Assembly (NCBI GenBank): GCA_009829735.1
Contig: CM020619.1
Span: 12,081,777-12,145,776 of the forward strand
Length of the DNA: 64,000 nt
Direction: 5' to 3'
Source of the DNA: Pyropia yezoensis
Taxonomy: Eukaryota; Rhodophyta; Bangiophyceae; Bangiales; Bangiaceae
Below are positions 1 through 9,313 of this stretch, in pieces (position 1 is the first letter of the stretch; every line of letters begins with the position of its first letter). The notes below the pieces were generated by a model that had not been told where the DNA came from, made no database searches, and saw nothing but the letters and a program-made list of their open reading frames with translations. The position numbers and the translations under genes were made by a program.

Positions 1-315
1 NNNNNNNNNNNNNNNNNNNNNNNNNNNNNNNNNNNNNNNNNNNNNNNNNNNNNNNNNNNNNNNNNNNNNNNNNNNNNNNNNNNNNNNNNNNNNNNNNNNN
101 NNNNNNNNNNNNNNNNNNNNNNNNNNNNNNNNNNNNNNNNNNNNNNNNNNNNNNNNNNNNNNNNNNNNNNNNNNNNNNNNNNNNNNNNNNNNNNNNNNNN
201 NNNNNNNNNNNNNNNNNNNNNNNNNNNNNNNNNNNNNNNNNNNNNNNNNNNNNNNNNNNNNNNNNNNNNNNNNNNNNNNNNNNNNNNNNNNNNNNNNNNN
301 NNNNNNNNNNNNNNN
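1..315. other. Assembly gap (N run)
   Basis: All bases are N, so nothing can be read. Confidence 1.
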
Positions 316-1029
316 AACGCGGCCACGCACCTGTGGTGAGCGTCGCAGGGAAGCGCCATTGCACGGCCTCAGAGGAAGACGCTTGTCCGAGGTGTGGATG
401 CTGCGGACAACGCGCGCGGTGGCGGTCCTCGGTCGTGGTCGGATCCAGGTTTTCTCGGTCAGGTGCTGTCGCTCACTGTCAGCCTGGTCGGCGTCTCTCA
501 CTCAGGCGACTTTCGAACGCACATTCGTTGATGCAGGCTATCTCGCTTCGAGAGGGCTCAAGAAAAATGAGGCTTCTATTGTCGTCCGCCACATATGCTC
601 ACATGTCAGTATAGTTCGGTACGGTAATGATACATGTAGTGAACATTTGGAGACCTCCGCCCCCCCTGCCAACTGACCTGTCCCTGTCTGGAAAATAGGC
701 CACGTACGTTCGTTGGCGCCCCGGGCACCACATGCAGGCATACCGTCCCAGTCCAGCTGGCCCCGTGGCCGGCGCGCGTGTCCGTGGCGGCGGGTTAAAG
801 CAGACGTGCGCGGGAGACCAACGCTCGTCGCCCCCGTCTGTTGGCACCCTTGGCGCAGCTGTTACTTGCCTCGGACTGGGCGCCGTGAGGGATCGTGGCA
901 AACACGCGGTCGTGGGAGCGGACGCCTCTTGACCTTCTGGTCGTCTGCAACGTGGCGCCGTTTGCTGAAAACCAGGCCTCTTCAAGATTACTGCTGTTCA
1001 GTCTGCCTAGGACCAAGCTAGGCGTCGGC
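316..1029. other. Unassigned stretch upstream of the pogo-like transposase
   Basis: No recognisable domain in either strand. Overlapping short open frames are what GC-rich DNA gives by chance. It may hold the decayed N-terminal (DNA-binding) part of the transposase that follows, but I could not identify a helix-turn-helix. Confidence 0.4.
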
Positions 1030-3064
1030 GCAGCAGCTCCAAGTCACGCAACCTCACCGCGTGCTGGCGGCGATCGAGCAGGAAGCGTCGCCAGTAGAGT
1101 CTACTGGGGTTCCCTGCCCACGCCGCGTTCAACTTTGACGAGACACGGATAGTGCAGAAGGGGGGCAACATGCAGCTGTGCAGGGTTAAGGCGGCTGGCA
1201 AGGAGAGGGCCAACGTGCGTTCGACGAGGCGCAACAGGGTGGCCTCCTTGCAGAGTTTTGTCAGCACGGACGGCGGGGATCTGCTCAGCGTCTACAGCCT
1301 CAATGGTAGCTTTGGGGAGGCCATCGAGGCGACGGTCAAATTCACCATGGACGAGGTACCCAGCTCGACTCTTGCGACGTGGCCGCGGCTCTTTTGCTGG
1401 ATTGACACGGGCTACCTCGACGCGGACACCTTCAAGGAAGTGCTGGCAGAGGTGGAAGAGGTGTGGAACGTGCGCAACCCGGGCATCCCTGCGCTTCTCT
1501 TTGGCGACCAGCTGGTGGCCCGTCGCCGTGCGGATACTGTGGAGTTTGTTCTTGGGCTTGGCCTCTTTCTGTTCTCCCTGGCCAAGAACACGCCCCATGT
1601 TACCCAGCCACTTGATGAGGCCCCTCTCGGCGTGCTACACCTGGTGACCCCGCAACAACCACGACGAGGCGGTAATGGGACGGCATGCTGACCAAATTCA
1701 ACACGAGACGCGCTGTTGATGGCTGCATACGCTGCTGAGCGCCGCGCCTGCACGAGGTCGGTCATCCGTGGGGCGTTCGATCGCCGGGGTCAGAGGCCGT
1801 CTGCCCCGGAACTGATGCAGGCTAATGTCCGAGCTAACCTGGGCATGGTCGAGACCTGATAGACCCCAGAGGAGGCAGCCCGCAGTGCGGCAGCAGCTGT
1901 CATCCAGGCGGCCCAGGAGCGAGTTGCTGACGCACGTGGCAAGGTCGCGAGTGAGCGTGCTGTGGTGCAGCACGGCTTTGTCCACTCCCCCTTCTTGCTC
2001 CTCGAGAAGCACCGCCAAGCCCCTGGCGGAGGAGGCCCAGGTGTGAGGCCCACCCACACCGGGAAGTCCTCAACGTACTCTTGGTCGGAACTTAGGCCTT
2101 GTGCAGAACCAGGATGCCGAGCCTAGGGAGGGTGACGGGGGTTGCAACAGTGGTAGGCCTGGGGAAGTTATTCGGTTTGTGAAGGTATTAGGAGCGGGGA
2201 AGAGGGTGTGCTCACATCGGTGAGGGTCAGTGTAGGATTCGATGGTAAAATGTGTCTTTGGTCTCTCTCTGTGGTTGCCTCCTCCTCTCCATACCGAAGG
2301 CGTCCACTGTCACGTATATATACCCCTCGGCGGGGCACCTCAGGCGCCCCCAGGCATGCATTTCCCCGTCGTGCCGCTGTGCGGTGCTAGAGGGCTCAAA
2401 TCAAATAATACGGCAATCACACAACGTGCGGCTCCAAATCAGTCCCGACGAGGTGCCTCATAGGAGAAGCAAAATCTACAAAGGTGCACCTATGCCGGGC
2501 TTCGGCGTGTGACCTGCGGAGATCTCGCAGCCTTCCGACGTGGTCCGTTAGGACTGGAAGCCTCTCGATCAGACATGCGTGCGTGTGCTCGCGAGTACGT
2601 GGGCGCGCAAGTCCTCTCCACAGTTGTTGAAGACTTGTAAGGAGGCGTCCCAACCTTAGGATCCTCTCGTCTTAGGTTGAGGTTTTCGGGGCAAATCCTT
2701 ACACAAGGAGCACAAGGACAAGGCGGACCGTACCTCTGCTCGTGCGACAAAGACGGCGGGCAAGGAGCGCGAGCGTGCGGAGAAGGCGGCGGCCAGAGCG
2801 CTACGGCGCTGCCGCGTCTGTATGGACAAGAAGTACCGCGGTTCAAGGCATTGACCTGTTGCCTGTGCATCACAAATTTGACTGTGCCCCACGTGCGCCA
2901 AGTCTTTCCAAGTGGGGATCGCGCTGTCGCAGCATGTCAAGGAGTGCTCTGGACCCCCTGTGGATGTCGAGAGCAGCAGCGGCGAGCAGAGCGCAGGAGC
3001 AGTGGGGCCGAGAGCGCCGAGTAGGAGCTATACGACATTTTACCACTGGGTTGGTGCTTGCTGA
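1030..3064 (+). pseudogene. Pogo-like DDE_1 transposase, broken and split by a solo LTR
   Basis: Remnant of a cut-and-paste transposase. In one frame it shows FNFDET (first catalytic Asp, about 1136), the block LFGDQL with its Asp near 1505, then NTPHVTQPLDE 35 residues on, a DDD arrangement typical of the pogo/DDE_1 group. The frame continues past a TGA at 1689 into a conserved Ala-rich C-terminal helix region (STRDALLMAAYAAE) up to about 2040, with TGA-TAG near 1858 and one frame change near 2020. Coding similarity resumes right after the inserted LTR at about 2709 with a Lys/Arg/Ala-rich segment and a C-terminal zinc-binding module (CRVC, then CPTC, H and C near 2880-2930), broken by two stops. 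Family placement rests on motif recognition only. Dead gene. Confidence 0.7.
2042..2703 (+). mobile_element. Solo LTR, family D, inserted in the transposase pseudogene
   Basis: A 662-bp block starting TGTGAGG and ending CCTTACA (TG...CA ends, as LTRs have), flanked by CCAGG on the left and CAAGG on the right, an imperfect 5-bp target duplication. A TATA-box-like TATATATA lies near 2318, which sets the likely orientation. The same sequence occurs inverted at 3886-4594. Taking out this block and one flank brings the transposase C-terminal frame back in register, which confirms the ends. No internal region of this family is present in the window. Confidence 0.75.
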
Positions 3065-3885
3065 TACTAGATCCGATTTCCGGGACCTCGCCTGGGCGGT
3101 GGTGTATTTGTCACTTTGCATGCGTATTAGTCACTTAGCGCAACTGGGTCCATGTTTGAGGGTGAAGAGACGGGGAGCCGAGTAGGCGGCTTCACGGTGG
3201 CGAGTTCCATATGGTATAGACCACACCTATACATTTGGACAAGATGAGTAATTTTATATTTCGACAGATGTATTTCTTGTGGGCCAACGAATCGCTCTCT
3301 GATGACTCACAGAAACGTGCGTCAGTCTGGCCGGTGTTGTCCAGACCCCCCGGGGTTTCACAGTACACCAGCCGACAGTTGGTCTGAACCGCACCCCTGG
3401 CCCGTGGTGACCGCAACCCTTCAGCGGCTCGTCAGAGAGGGGTGGATTAAAACAACTTCATCAGCTCCGCCGTGAAGTAGATCATATCCGCATGGGAGCT
3501 CACACGGACGAGCCTGGCTGCGTTTCGTAACGCCTGCGCTTGTCACCAAGCGTCATATGGGCAGCGGGTAACCATGTCTGGGGCACTAAGCACGGGAATT
3601 CGGTCCCAAGACGAGCTCAACAGAAGGTGCACTTTGAGCTCTATCTCCGTCTCACCCTGTCGGACAGGTCCGCACGTGACCAACCTAGAGAGTTATCCCG
3701 CCGTCTGCCCCCCCTCCCCCTCCCAGCGGAAGGGCACCAGTCGTAGTGCCTGGTGCAGTACGTGGGGTGGATGAGATGGCTCGCAGCGCGGGCAAGCTCG
3801 TTGTGTCTCGTTTACGCTCGCGCCCCCTTCTTTTTACTGTTGTCTTGGCGCTTAGTGAGACCAATGCTCTCCCTGTGTGCCTCCG
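3065..3885. other. Unassigned stretch between two decayed transposons
   Basis: No recognisable coding similarity, RNA gene or repeat. Several overlapping short open frames, none with a motif. Confidence 0.4.
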
Positions 3886-4594
3886 TGTAAGGATTCGTCC
3901 CAAATACACCCTTACGGACACCCTGAGAACCTGAGATTGGGACATCTCCTTACAAGTCCTCATTATCTAATTAGAGGACTTGAGCGTCCCCACGTAATTG
4001 TGTGGACGCCCGTTAGTGTCTGCAAACATCTGGTGGAAACTAGAGGGTCCAGTATTAACGGACCGCTCTGGAACGGCTGCACGATAACCGCCGGTCACAT
4101 CTTCGACCCGCCGGTCATCGGGTGACTCGGGCCGCAGCCCAGGATATGTGGACGCATGTAGATTTTGTATCTGTTGCCGGACACCTTGTCTGGAATGCTT
4201 TGGAGCCACACATTGTGTGCGCTCGCCCTTGCGTTGTTTTTGAGCCGTCTGGCCGCACTGCGGCACGACGGGGAAACGCATGCTTAGGGGGCATCTTCGG
4301 TGCCCCGCTGTGGGTATATAATGTGTGCCAGTGGGCGCTTCGGTGTGGAGGGGAAGAGGCAACCACAGAGACAGACAAAGACTTTCTTCACCTTTGTACC
4401 ACTCACCAACCATCACCGACGTCACGCCACCCTCTTCCCCACTCCCGTCACCGTTGCTTCCCCATCACCTTCCCCGGAACCCACACCGTTACAACCCCAT
4501 CCCTTTCCCCAACCTCTACACAGGATTGCTGTTCAAGGTCAAGGGTTCGAACAAGAGTACGTTGAGGGCTACCCCGGTGTGGGTGGGCCTCACA
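3886..4594 (-). mobile_element. Solo LTR, family D, inverted copy
   Basis: A 709-bp copy of the 2042-2703 LTR in the opposite orientation, from TGTAAGG to CCTCACA on the plus strand, with a perfect 5-bp target duplication CTCCG (3881-3885 and 4595-4599). Blocks around the TATA-like element and both ends are well conserved while the middle is diverged. The perfect duplication shows an independent insertion followed by LTR-LTR recombination. Confidence 0.8.
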
Positions 4595-5346
4595 CTCCGT
4601 GTGCATGGCTTAGGTAAGATAAATTGTTTTCGACTCCTGTGGGTGCTGTCCGCCAACTCTTTGCCCATGGCGACAAAAGTGCAGGGATCGGTATTCGAAG
4701 CACCTCCTGTCTAGCTCAGAGGATGTGTACAGTGGGCCCATGCGTATGAGCCGTGGTACGTTTGAAGTTGTCTTAGGGCTGCTACGCAAGCACGCGGACG
4801 ATCTGCTTCGTCCTCGTCGGGGGCCACGCCAACTGCCATTGGAAATGTAGGTGGCCATGACGCTGTACCGTTTGGGTGCATACGGGAACCTGGAGAGAGT
4901 GGATGCGGTTCCCGACCACTTTGGTATGTCGGTGGGGACCGTCGTGAAGGCCACGAGGCGGGTTATTAGGGGGCTGAAGCGCCTCGCCCCGGACACTCTT
5001 GTGTGGCCGAATGCCGCGCGCCACTCGGACTTGTCTGCCTGGGCTGGGTCTCGCTTTCGGTTTGATGGATGAATTGGAGCCACTGACGGGGCGACTTTTC
5101 CTTTGGCTCATCAACCGGCGCGGCATCGGTGGTCTTACTACGACAGAAGAGGCAGGTACAGCTTGAGTACTGTGATTACCTGTGACTGGGACAATTCTAT
5201 CTTTAGCGTGGTGAAGGGCTGCCCGGGCGCGGCGCCAGACGCTTTCGTACAGTCCCGCGCCGCATGGCATAAGCATCCTACCGCGTACTTCTCTGAGGTC
5301 GAGTGCTTGTGTGGCGACATGGGTATGAAATACTCCAGATGGGTGC

Positions 5347-5814
5347 TGTGGCAGTACTGGCCCCACGTAGGGGGCAGAACCCGCCATACGGGGGCGGAAG
5401 ACAAGTGGTCCTACCCGCTTCCCCCCTTGCATTTGAGTCTGAATTTCCCTAAGTAAGGGTCACTTAGTTTAGTAGTAAATCCAACTTGAATTTTGAGGGT
5501 TGTCTGCATTTCATCGTCTTGAATTTTGGTCTGGCCCGGTGGGCAGGTGCTGGGGTGCGAGATTCTGATTGGCAAGATTCTGAGGGGACCCTGGAGGGAA
5601 GAGGGGAGGGACAGCGGGGCTGGGCCTTGCTTTCCCGTCCCGACCAAGAACCTGTTGGCCCACACACCACCATCTTGTCACGCTGTGGACGGTTTGGTCC
5701 ACAACAGTGGCCGCCTGTGTGCGACTGGCGCTTCTTCCAGTTCCCCCGTCATAGGAGGAAACCTTTATACACCGCCCCAACTTGGGTGCCAGTTGTGTGG
5801 TGGGTTTTTCCATA
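5347..5814 (+). mobile_element. Solo LTR, family B, old copy inside the Harbinger pseudogene
   Basis: Starts TGTGGCAG like the LTRs of element C and is alignable along its length, including the TTTAGTAGTAAATCC, ATTTTGG...GGTGGGCAGGTGCTGGGG and CCGCCCCAACTTGGGTGCC segments. It ends in a mutated ...TTTTCCATA. Flanks GGTGC (5342-5346) and GGTAC (5815-5819) form a 5-bp duplication with one mismatch. It is more diverged than the LTRs at 19-60 kb, so family B was already active when this insertion was made. Confidence 0.8.
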
Positions 5815-5910
5815 GGTACTTGGGCCGTACCTGGTGCCGGAGCATACGACGGCGGACCAGAGGAATTATAACTTCCAACAGGCGCGCCTACGAGTTCGCT
5901 CCGAGCATAC

Positions 5911-5964
5911 AATATGCATCCTGAAAGGCCGTTGGGCAATATGCATCCTGAAAGGCCGTTGGGC
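5911..5964 (+). repeat. Tandem 27-bp duplication (two copies)
   Basis: The 27-bp unit 5911-5937 is repeated exactly at 5938-5964 and duplicates nine codons covering the ILKGRW motif of the Harbinger transposase. It keeps the frame. Confidence 0.95.
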
Positions 5965-6226
5965 GAGTCTGAATGAGCTACGTCTGGGCATAGGCAGCGA
6001 TGAGGCCTTCGCTCATGCGACTGACTGGGTGCTCGTCTGTTGTTTCTTGCACAACATTGGCCGGCGGGAAAAAGGCAAGTCTTCGGAACGCGTGAATGAT
6101 GGTCAGAACCCGCCGATAACCGTGTTCTCTCTCGCTTCCGGTGCGCTGGAAGCTCGACTGAGCATCATGGAGCGAGTGTGCACTTTTAAGCGAACCAATG
6201 GCACGCATCATGAGCAGCGCCAGTAG

Positions 6227-6530
6227 TCGGTTAGCGTCTGTTGATTGTGGGAGGGTGCAAAAATAAACCGCCATGTATGTGCTATATCTGTCTTGTCATG
6301 GAACGTAGTGTGCTCGAGAACACGCACTTGGAGCGAGCCAGAGAATGGGGAACGGTGCCTCCACCTTCAGACGGACAGGTGCAGCACGGAGTTTGCTGAG
6401 CCCATCAACAGGTGCTGCCCCTGTACGGACAATAGCGGTTCAATGCTCGCAAGGTGGGCATGCTGCTCGGGGAAGGTCCACAGTCTTGGGCTTTTCGAGG
6501 CGTGTCCAGAGACCAAATTGGACGGACAAA
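6227..6530. other. Unassigned stretch between Harbinger remnant and element A
   Basis: No recognised motif. Probably the 3' flank and terminal region of the Harbinger element; no terminal inverted repeat was matched. The last bases (ACAAA) are the likely left target duplication of element A. Confidence 0.4.
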
Positions 6531-7104
6531 TGTGGTATAAAACTCGATCCTTTCAGACACGTGTCAATATCCCTCGGGGGAAAGGGACAGGTAACATAGA
6601 AAGGGGAACTACGAGAATGGTATGCCTGTTGCCTCACGTGCCTGCTCGCAGAGCAAACAGATACGCACGGTAGGGCACACGGGGAAGAGGAAAGCAAACG
6701 CGCAGTTGTCTTTTTCCCTGAGGGCGCAGGCCAAGGGCGCCTCGCTGTCCCTCTTAACGTGCATCTGGGGGAACCCCGGCACGTTGGCCAGGTAGCCCCC
6801 CCCCATACCCCCGAGTGGCCCCGACCCGAGTCTAACCTCGTCAGGTCGGGGGCCACTATCACTACTAATTCTATTCCCACTCACTAATCTCACACTCAAT
6901 TTCTCTCAAATCAAGTCCCTCAAAACTATGCAAAAACTCATCAGAAATCCCTCTCTCACGTGTGGATAGCGTAGTCCACCGCATCCCAGTGCCGGGCACG
7001 GGCCACGGCCGCCAACCATCACCACACGGCGGGCGTGTTCTGGCACCTGGTGCCCTCTGGTTGCAGTCCCGGGTCGGCGCCAAGTCGGGGCCAGGGATGC
7101 TACA
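6531..7104 (-). repeat. 3' LTR of element A
   Basis: 574 bp, TGTGGTA...GCTACA on the plus strand, matching 15306-15878. In element orientation it begins TGTAGCA and ends TACCACA, a short imperfect terminal inverted repeat. A solo copy of the same LTR lies at 44624-45195. Confidence 0.93.
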
Positions 7105-7117
7105 TAGCCCCCGCCCT
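7105..7117 (-). promoter_or_regulatory. Candidate polypurine tract of element A
   Basis: On the minus strand the sequence just before the 3' LTR is AGGGCGGGGGCTA, the position where plus-strand DNA synthesis is primed in LTR retrotransposons. It is less purely purine than the family-B tract. Confidence 0.55.
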
Positions 7118-7293
7118 AGTCCGGCACGTCCTCGGGCCGAACCAGGTGCCACCGTGCACAGCCTCGAGCACGTCCACACCGGTGCCGAGGTCGAGCGTCT
7201 TGACCCCGGTTACGACCACCTGCTCCGATTCTGCCCCCCCCCCCCCTTTTCTCCTTCACCTTGGCCCTCTCGTTCCCCCGGAGTCTGGACGTC

Positions 7294-9168
7294 ATGTCCA
7301 GTTCCGAGATCCAAGCTGGGCCCGTGGTTCCGGCGGCGAGTGTTGCGGAGGAGAACTCGGGTAGTCGCGCCCCTCTCCTGCCTCCGGTTCGTCGGGTGTC
7401 CGTGTCGGCGCCGGTTGCCACGGCGGGGACGGATCGGGTTCCCCCGGCTTCCGCGATGCCCCCGGTCGAGACCCCCCCGGTGGGTCTCCCGGAGATGCTT
7501 CTTGGGCAGGATCCTCTGGCGGCCCGGCGTTACTCCACGGTGGTCGGCAACGCCGGGGCGGCTCAGTGCCAGCAGGATTGTCTGGACTTCTGGCGCAAGG
7601 AACTCCAGCGCGGGGTCTTGACCGAGATGGACAAGGCTCGTCTTCATACGGCGGACCAGATGCGCCTGGCGCAAGACCGCTCCCAGAGCTTCTCGGGTTC
7701 CTCTTGGGTTGCTCGTCTGGAGGATCTCCCCTTCGCGCTGGTGCTGGATCTACCCTTGACCGAGCGTCGCGTGTCCGCGTCCGTTCTCCGGTGGCCAGAG
7801 GAGGAAGGGTACGTCCACCGGGCACTCAAGTCGAGATCCCGGTCGGGTTTGCTCCTTCCAGCATCCCCTTCACCTGGTACTTCTTGGACGCTTTGACTCA
7901 GGCGTCGATCAAGGGCTTCTTCCACTCGATCCCGTACATGATGTACACGTCCGAGATGACAGTCTTGGCGGCCAACCACTGGCTTCACGAGGTCTTGGTG
8001 TCCAACCGGCTCTGGCTTCTCCCCGACCTCCTGATGGTCTGGATTGTCGACAAGTTGACCGTCGACTTCTTGTGCAGCGAGGACGAGGAGTACAAGGGGC
8101 TCTTCCAGGCGATGATTGACTTCCGGCGTCTGGTGCCGGTGCATGACCGGAACTTCTTGAACGCGATTGCCGACCAGAACCGCCCGCGTCGGGATGGCTC
8201 CGGTTGGGCGCAGGTGGTCTACCAGTCTTCTCCGGCCAAGGTGCAGCTCGCGACACCGCTTCCGGCGTGGCCGCAGCTAGGCAGCTTTCCTGCTCCGGTC
8301 GCCCTCGATCTTCTGCCAGCTGGGCCGCCGGTGCAAGAGTCGGGATGGGCCGCGGCGGTCGGTCGGGCGTCTGTGGCGGCTCCACTTCCTCCTGTTGCAC
8401 CTGTCGCCCCCGGTGGCCTCGCCTGAACCGTCACCGGCGCGTCTGCGCCCTGTTCCGGCTGTGCCGGTACTTCAAGCTCCTCCGGCACCGCGCTTGTCCG
8501 CAGCGAGTCTGGGAGTGGCCGTGCGGTCGCCGACTATTCCGGCCGCTCTGCCCCGGACGCCTTCTTCCAACGCCGGCGGCGTTGTGCCTCCGCTGGAATT
8601 GGGTACTCCGGTTTCTGGGGCCGTTGTGGACCGTCCGGTAGTGTCATCCTCGGGGCGGTTCGAGATTCCGGCGCCGACTCTGCGCCTTACCCGCTTCCGG
8701 GTGCCTGACTGGTACCTGACCCAAGGTGGTCCGACATGCGACCAGTACGACGTCGGTATGATTGAAGACCAGCTGGGTCGTCTTCCGGTGCAGGTTGAGG
8801 GCGTCGGGTCTTCCCTGGTGCTGGGCACTTACGCCAGCGTCTTGAACAACGTGGTTGACCGGGTGTTTGCTTGCGCGGACAGCGGCCAGATGTCGAACAG
8901 CCCGGTGGTTGGCGAACTTCTGGCGACCTTGACGCGGCATGGCCTGGCCCGGCAGTGGTCAGAGACCTTCAATGGCTTCCATGGGCGCCGACGGGCATAT
9001 CTGGATGAGCGGGAGCCCCCGGCAACTACCGGTACTACTCCGATGGCGTCATACCGGGATGCACCGCGTCCACCGCACTACGTCATCCCGTCTTCCTCCG
9101 GTTCCCGTCGTGCCGCGGAGGCAGCGCCAGAAGACACTCCCGCGGCTCAGCGTCCGCGCCGGGAGTAG
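7294..9168 (+). CDS. Antisense ORF (aORF) of element A, two frame breaks
   Basis: A gene on the strand opposite to gag-pol, between pol and the 3' LTR and converging on pol, whose stop codon is at 9314. It begins MSSSEIQAG, is proline/valine-rich for about 90 residues, then shows a central helical part (QVEIPVGF, then ANHWLHEVL, LLPDLLMVWIVDKL, FQAMIDFRRL) and a C-terminal helical part ending in a short basic tail (AAQRPRRE). About 625 codons in total, read in three frames with shifts near 7830 and 8400; since pol is intact these may be mutations, sequencing errors or unrecognised introns. I recognise no known domain. The core is weakly and collinearly similar to the family-B antisense ORF (QVEVPYGF, then TQWLLEVM). 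Function unknown; antisense ORFs at this place are known in some plant Ty3/gypsy lineages (Ogre/Tat, Grande, Retand). Confidence 0.65.
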
Positions 9169-9313
9169 CACTTGGAGGCAAGGAGGGTGAGAGTCTTGGG
9201 AGAAGCGAGGGGGGAAGAGGCGGAGAGAAGGGTTGCTCGAGCGGGTGCTTGTTTCTCTTGATTGTTCCATGCTTGCACTGCGTGTTTTCCTTGATATACC
9301 CGTTCCCTTCTTC

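Larger units (their letters stand above)
4704..6226 (+). pseudogene. PIF/Harbinger transposase, interrupted by a solo LTR
   Basis: DDE_Tnp_4-type transposase. In order: an N-terminal helix region (SRGTFEVVLGLLRKHADDL), VAMTLYRLGAYGN, HFGMSVGTVVKATRRVI (helix-turn-helix-like), the IGATDG block with the first catalytic Asp (about 5085), YYDRRGRYSL, a GCPGAAPDAF block, then GDMGM with the second Asp (about 5318). The reading frame is single up to 5346 apart from stops at 4848 and 5070. The LTR at 5347-5814 interrupts it, and coding resumes with GPYLVPE, the ILKGRW block that precedes the C-terminal helices, and CCFLHNIG. The E-containing segment carries a 27-bp in-frame duplication. The partner Myb-like protein of Harbinger elements was not found. 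Inactive copy. Confidence 0.85.

Noticed and set aside
2041-4605. One 2.5-kb DNA transposon with very long terminal inverted repeats
   Set aside because: Each repeat is a separate TG...CA block with its own 5-bp flanking duplication (perfect CTCCG for the right one), and the left one sits inside a transposase frame; two solo LTRs explain this better.
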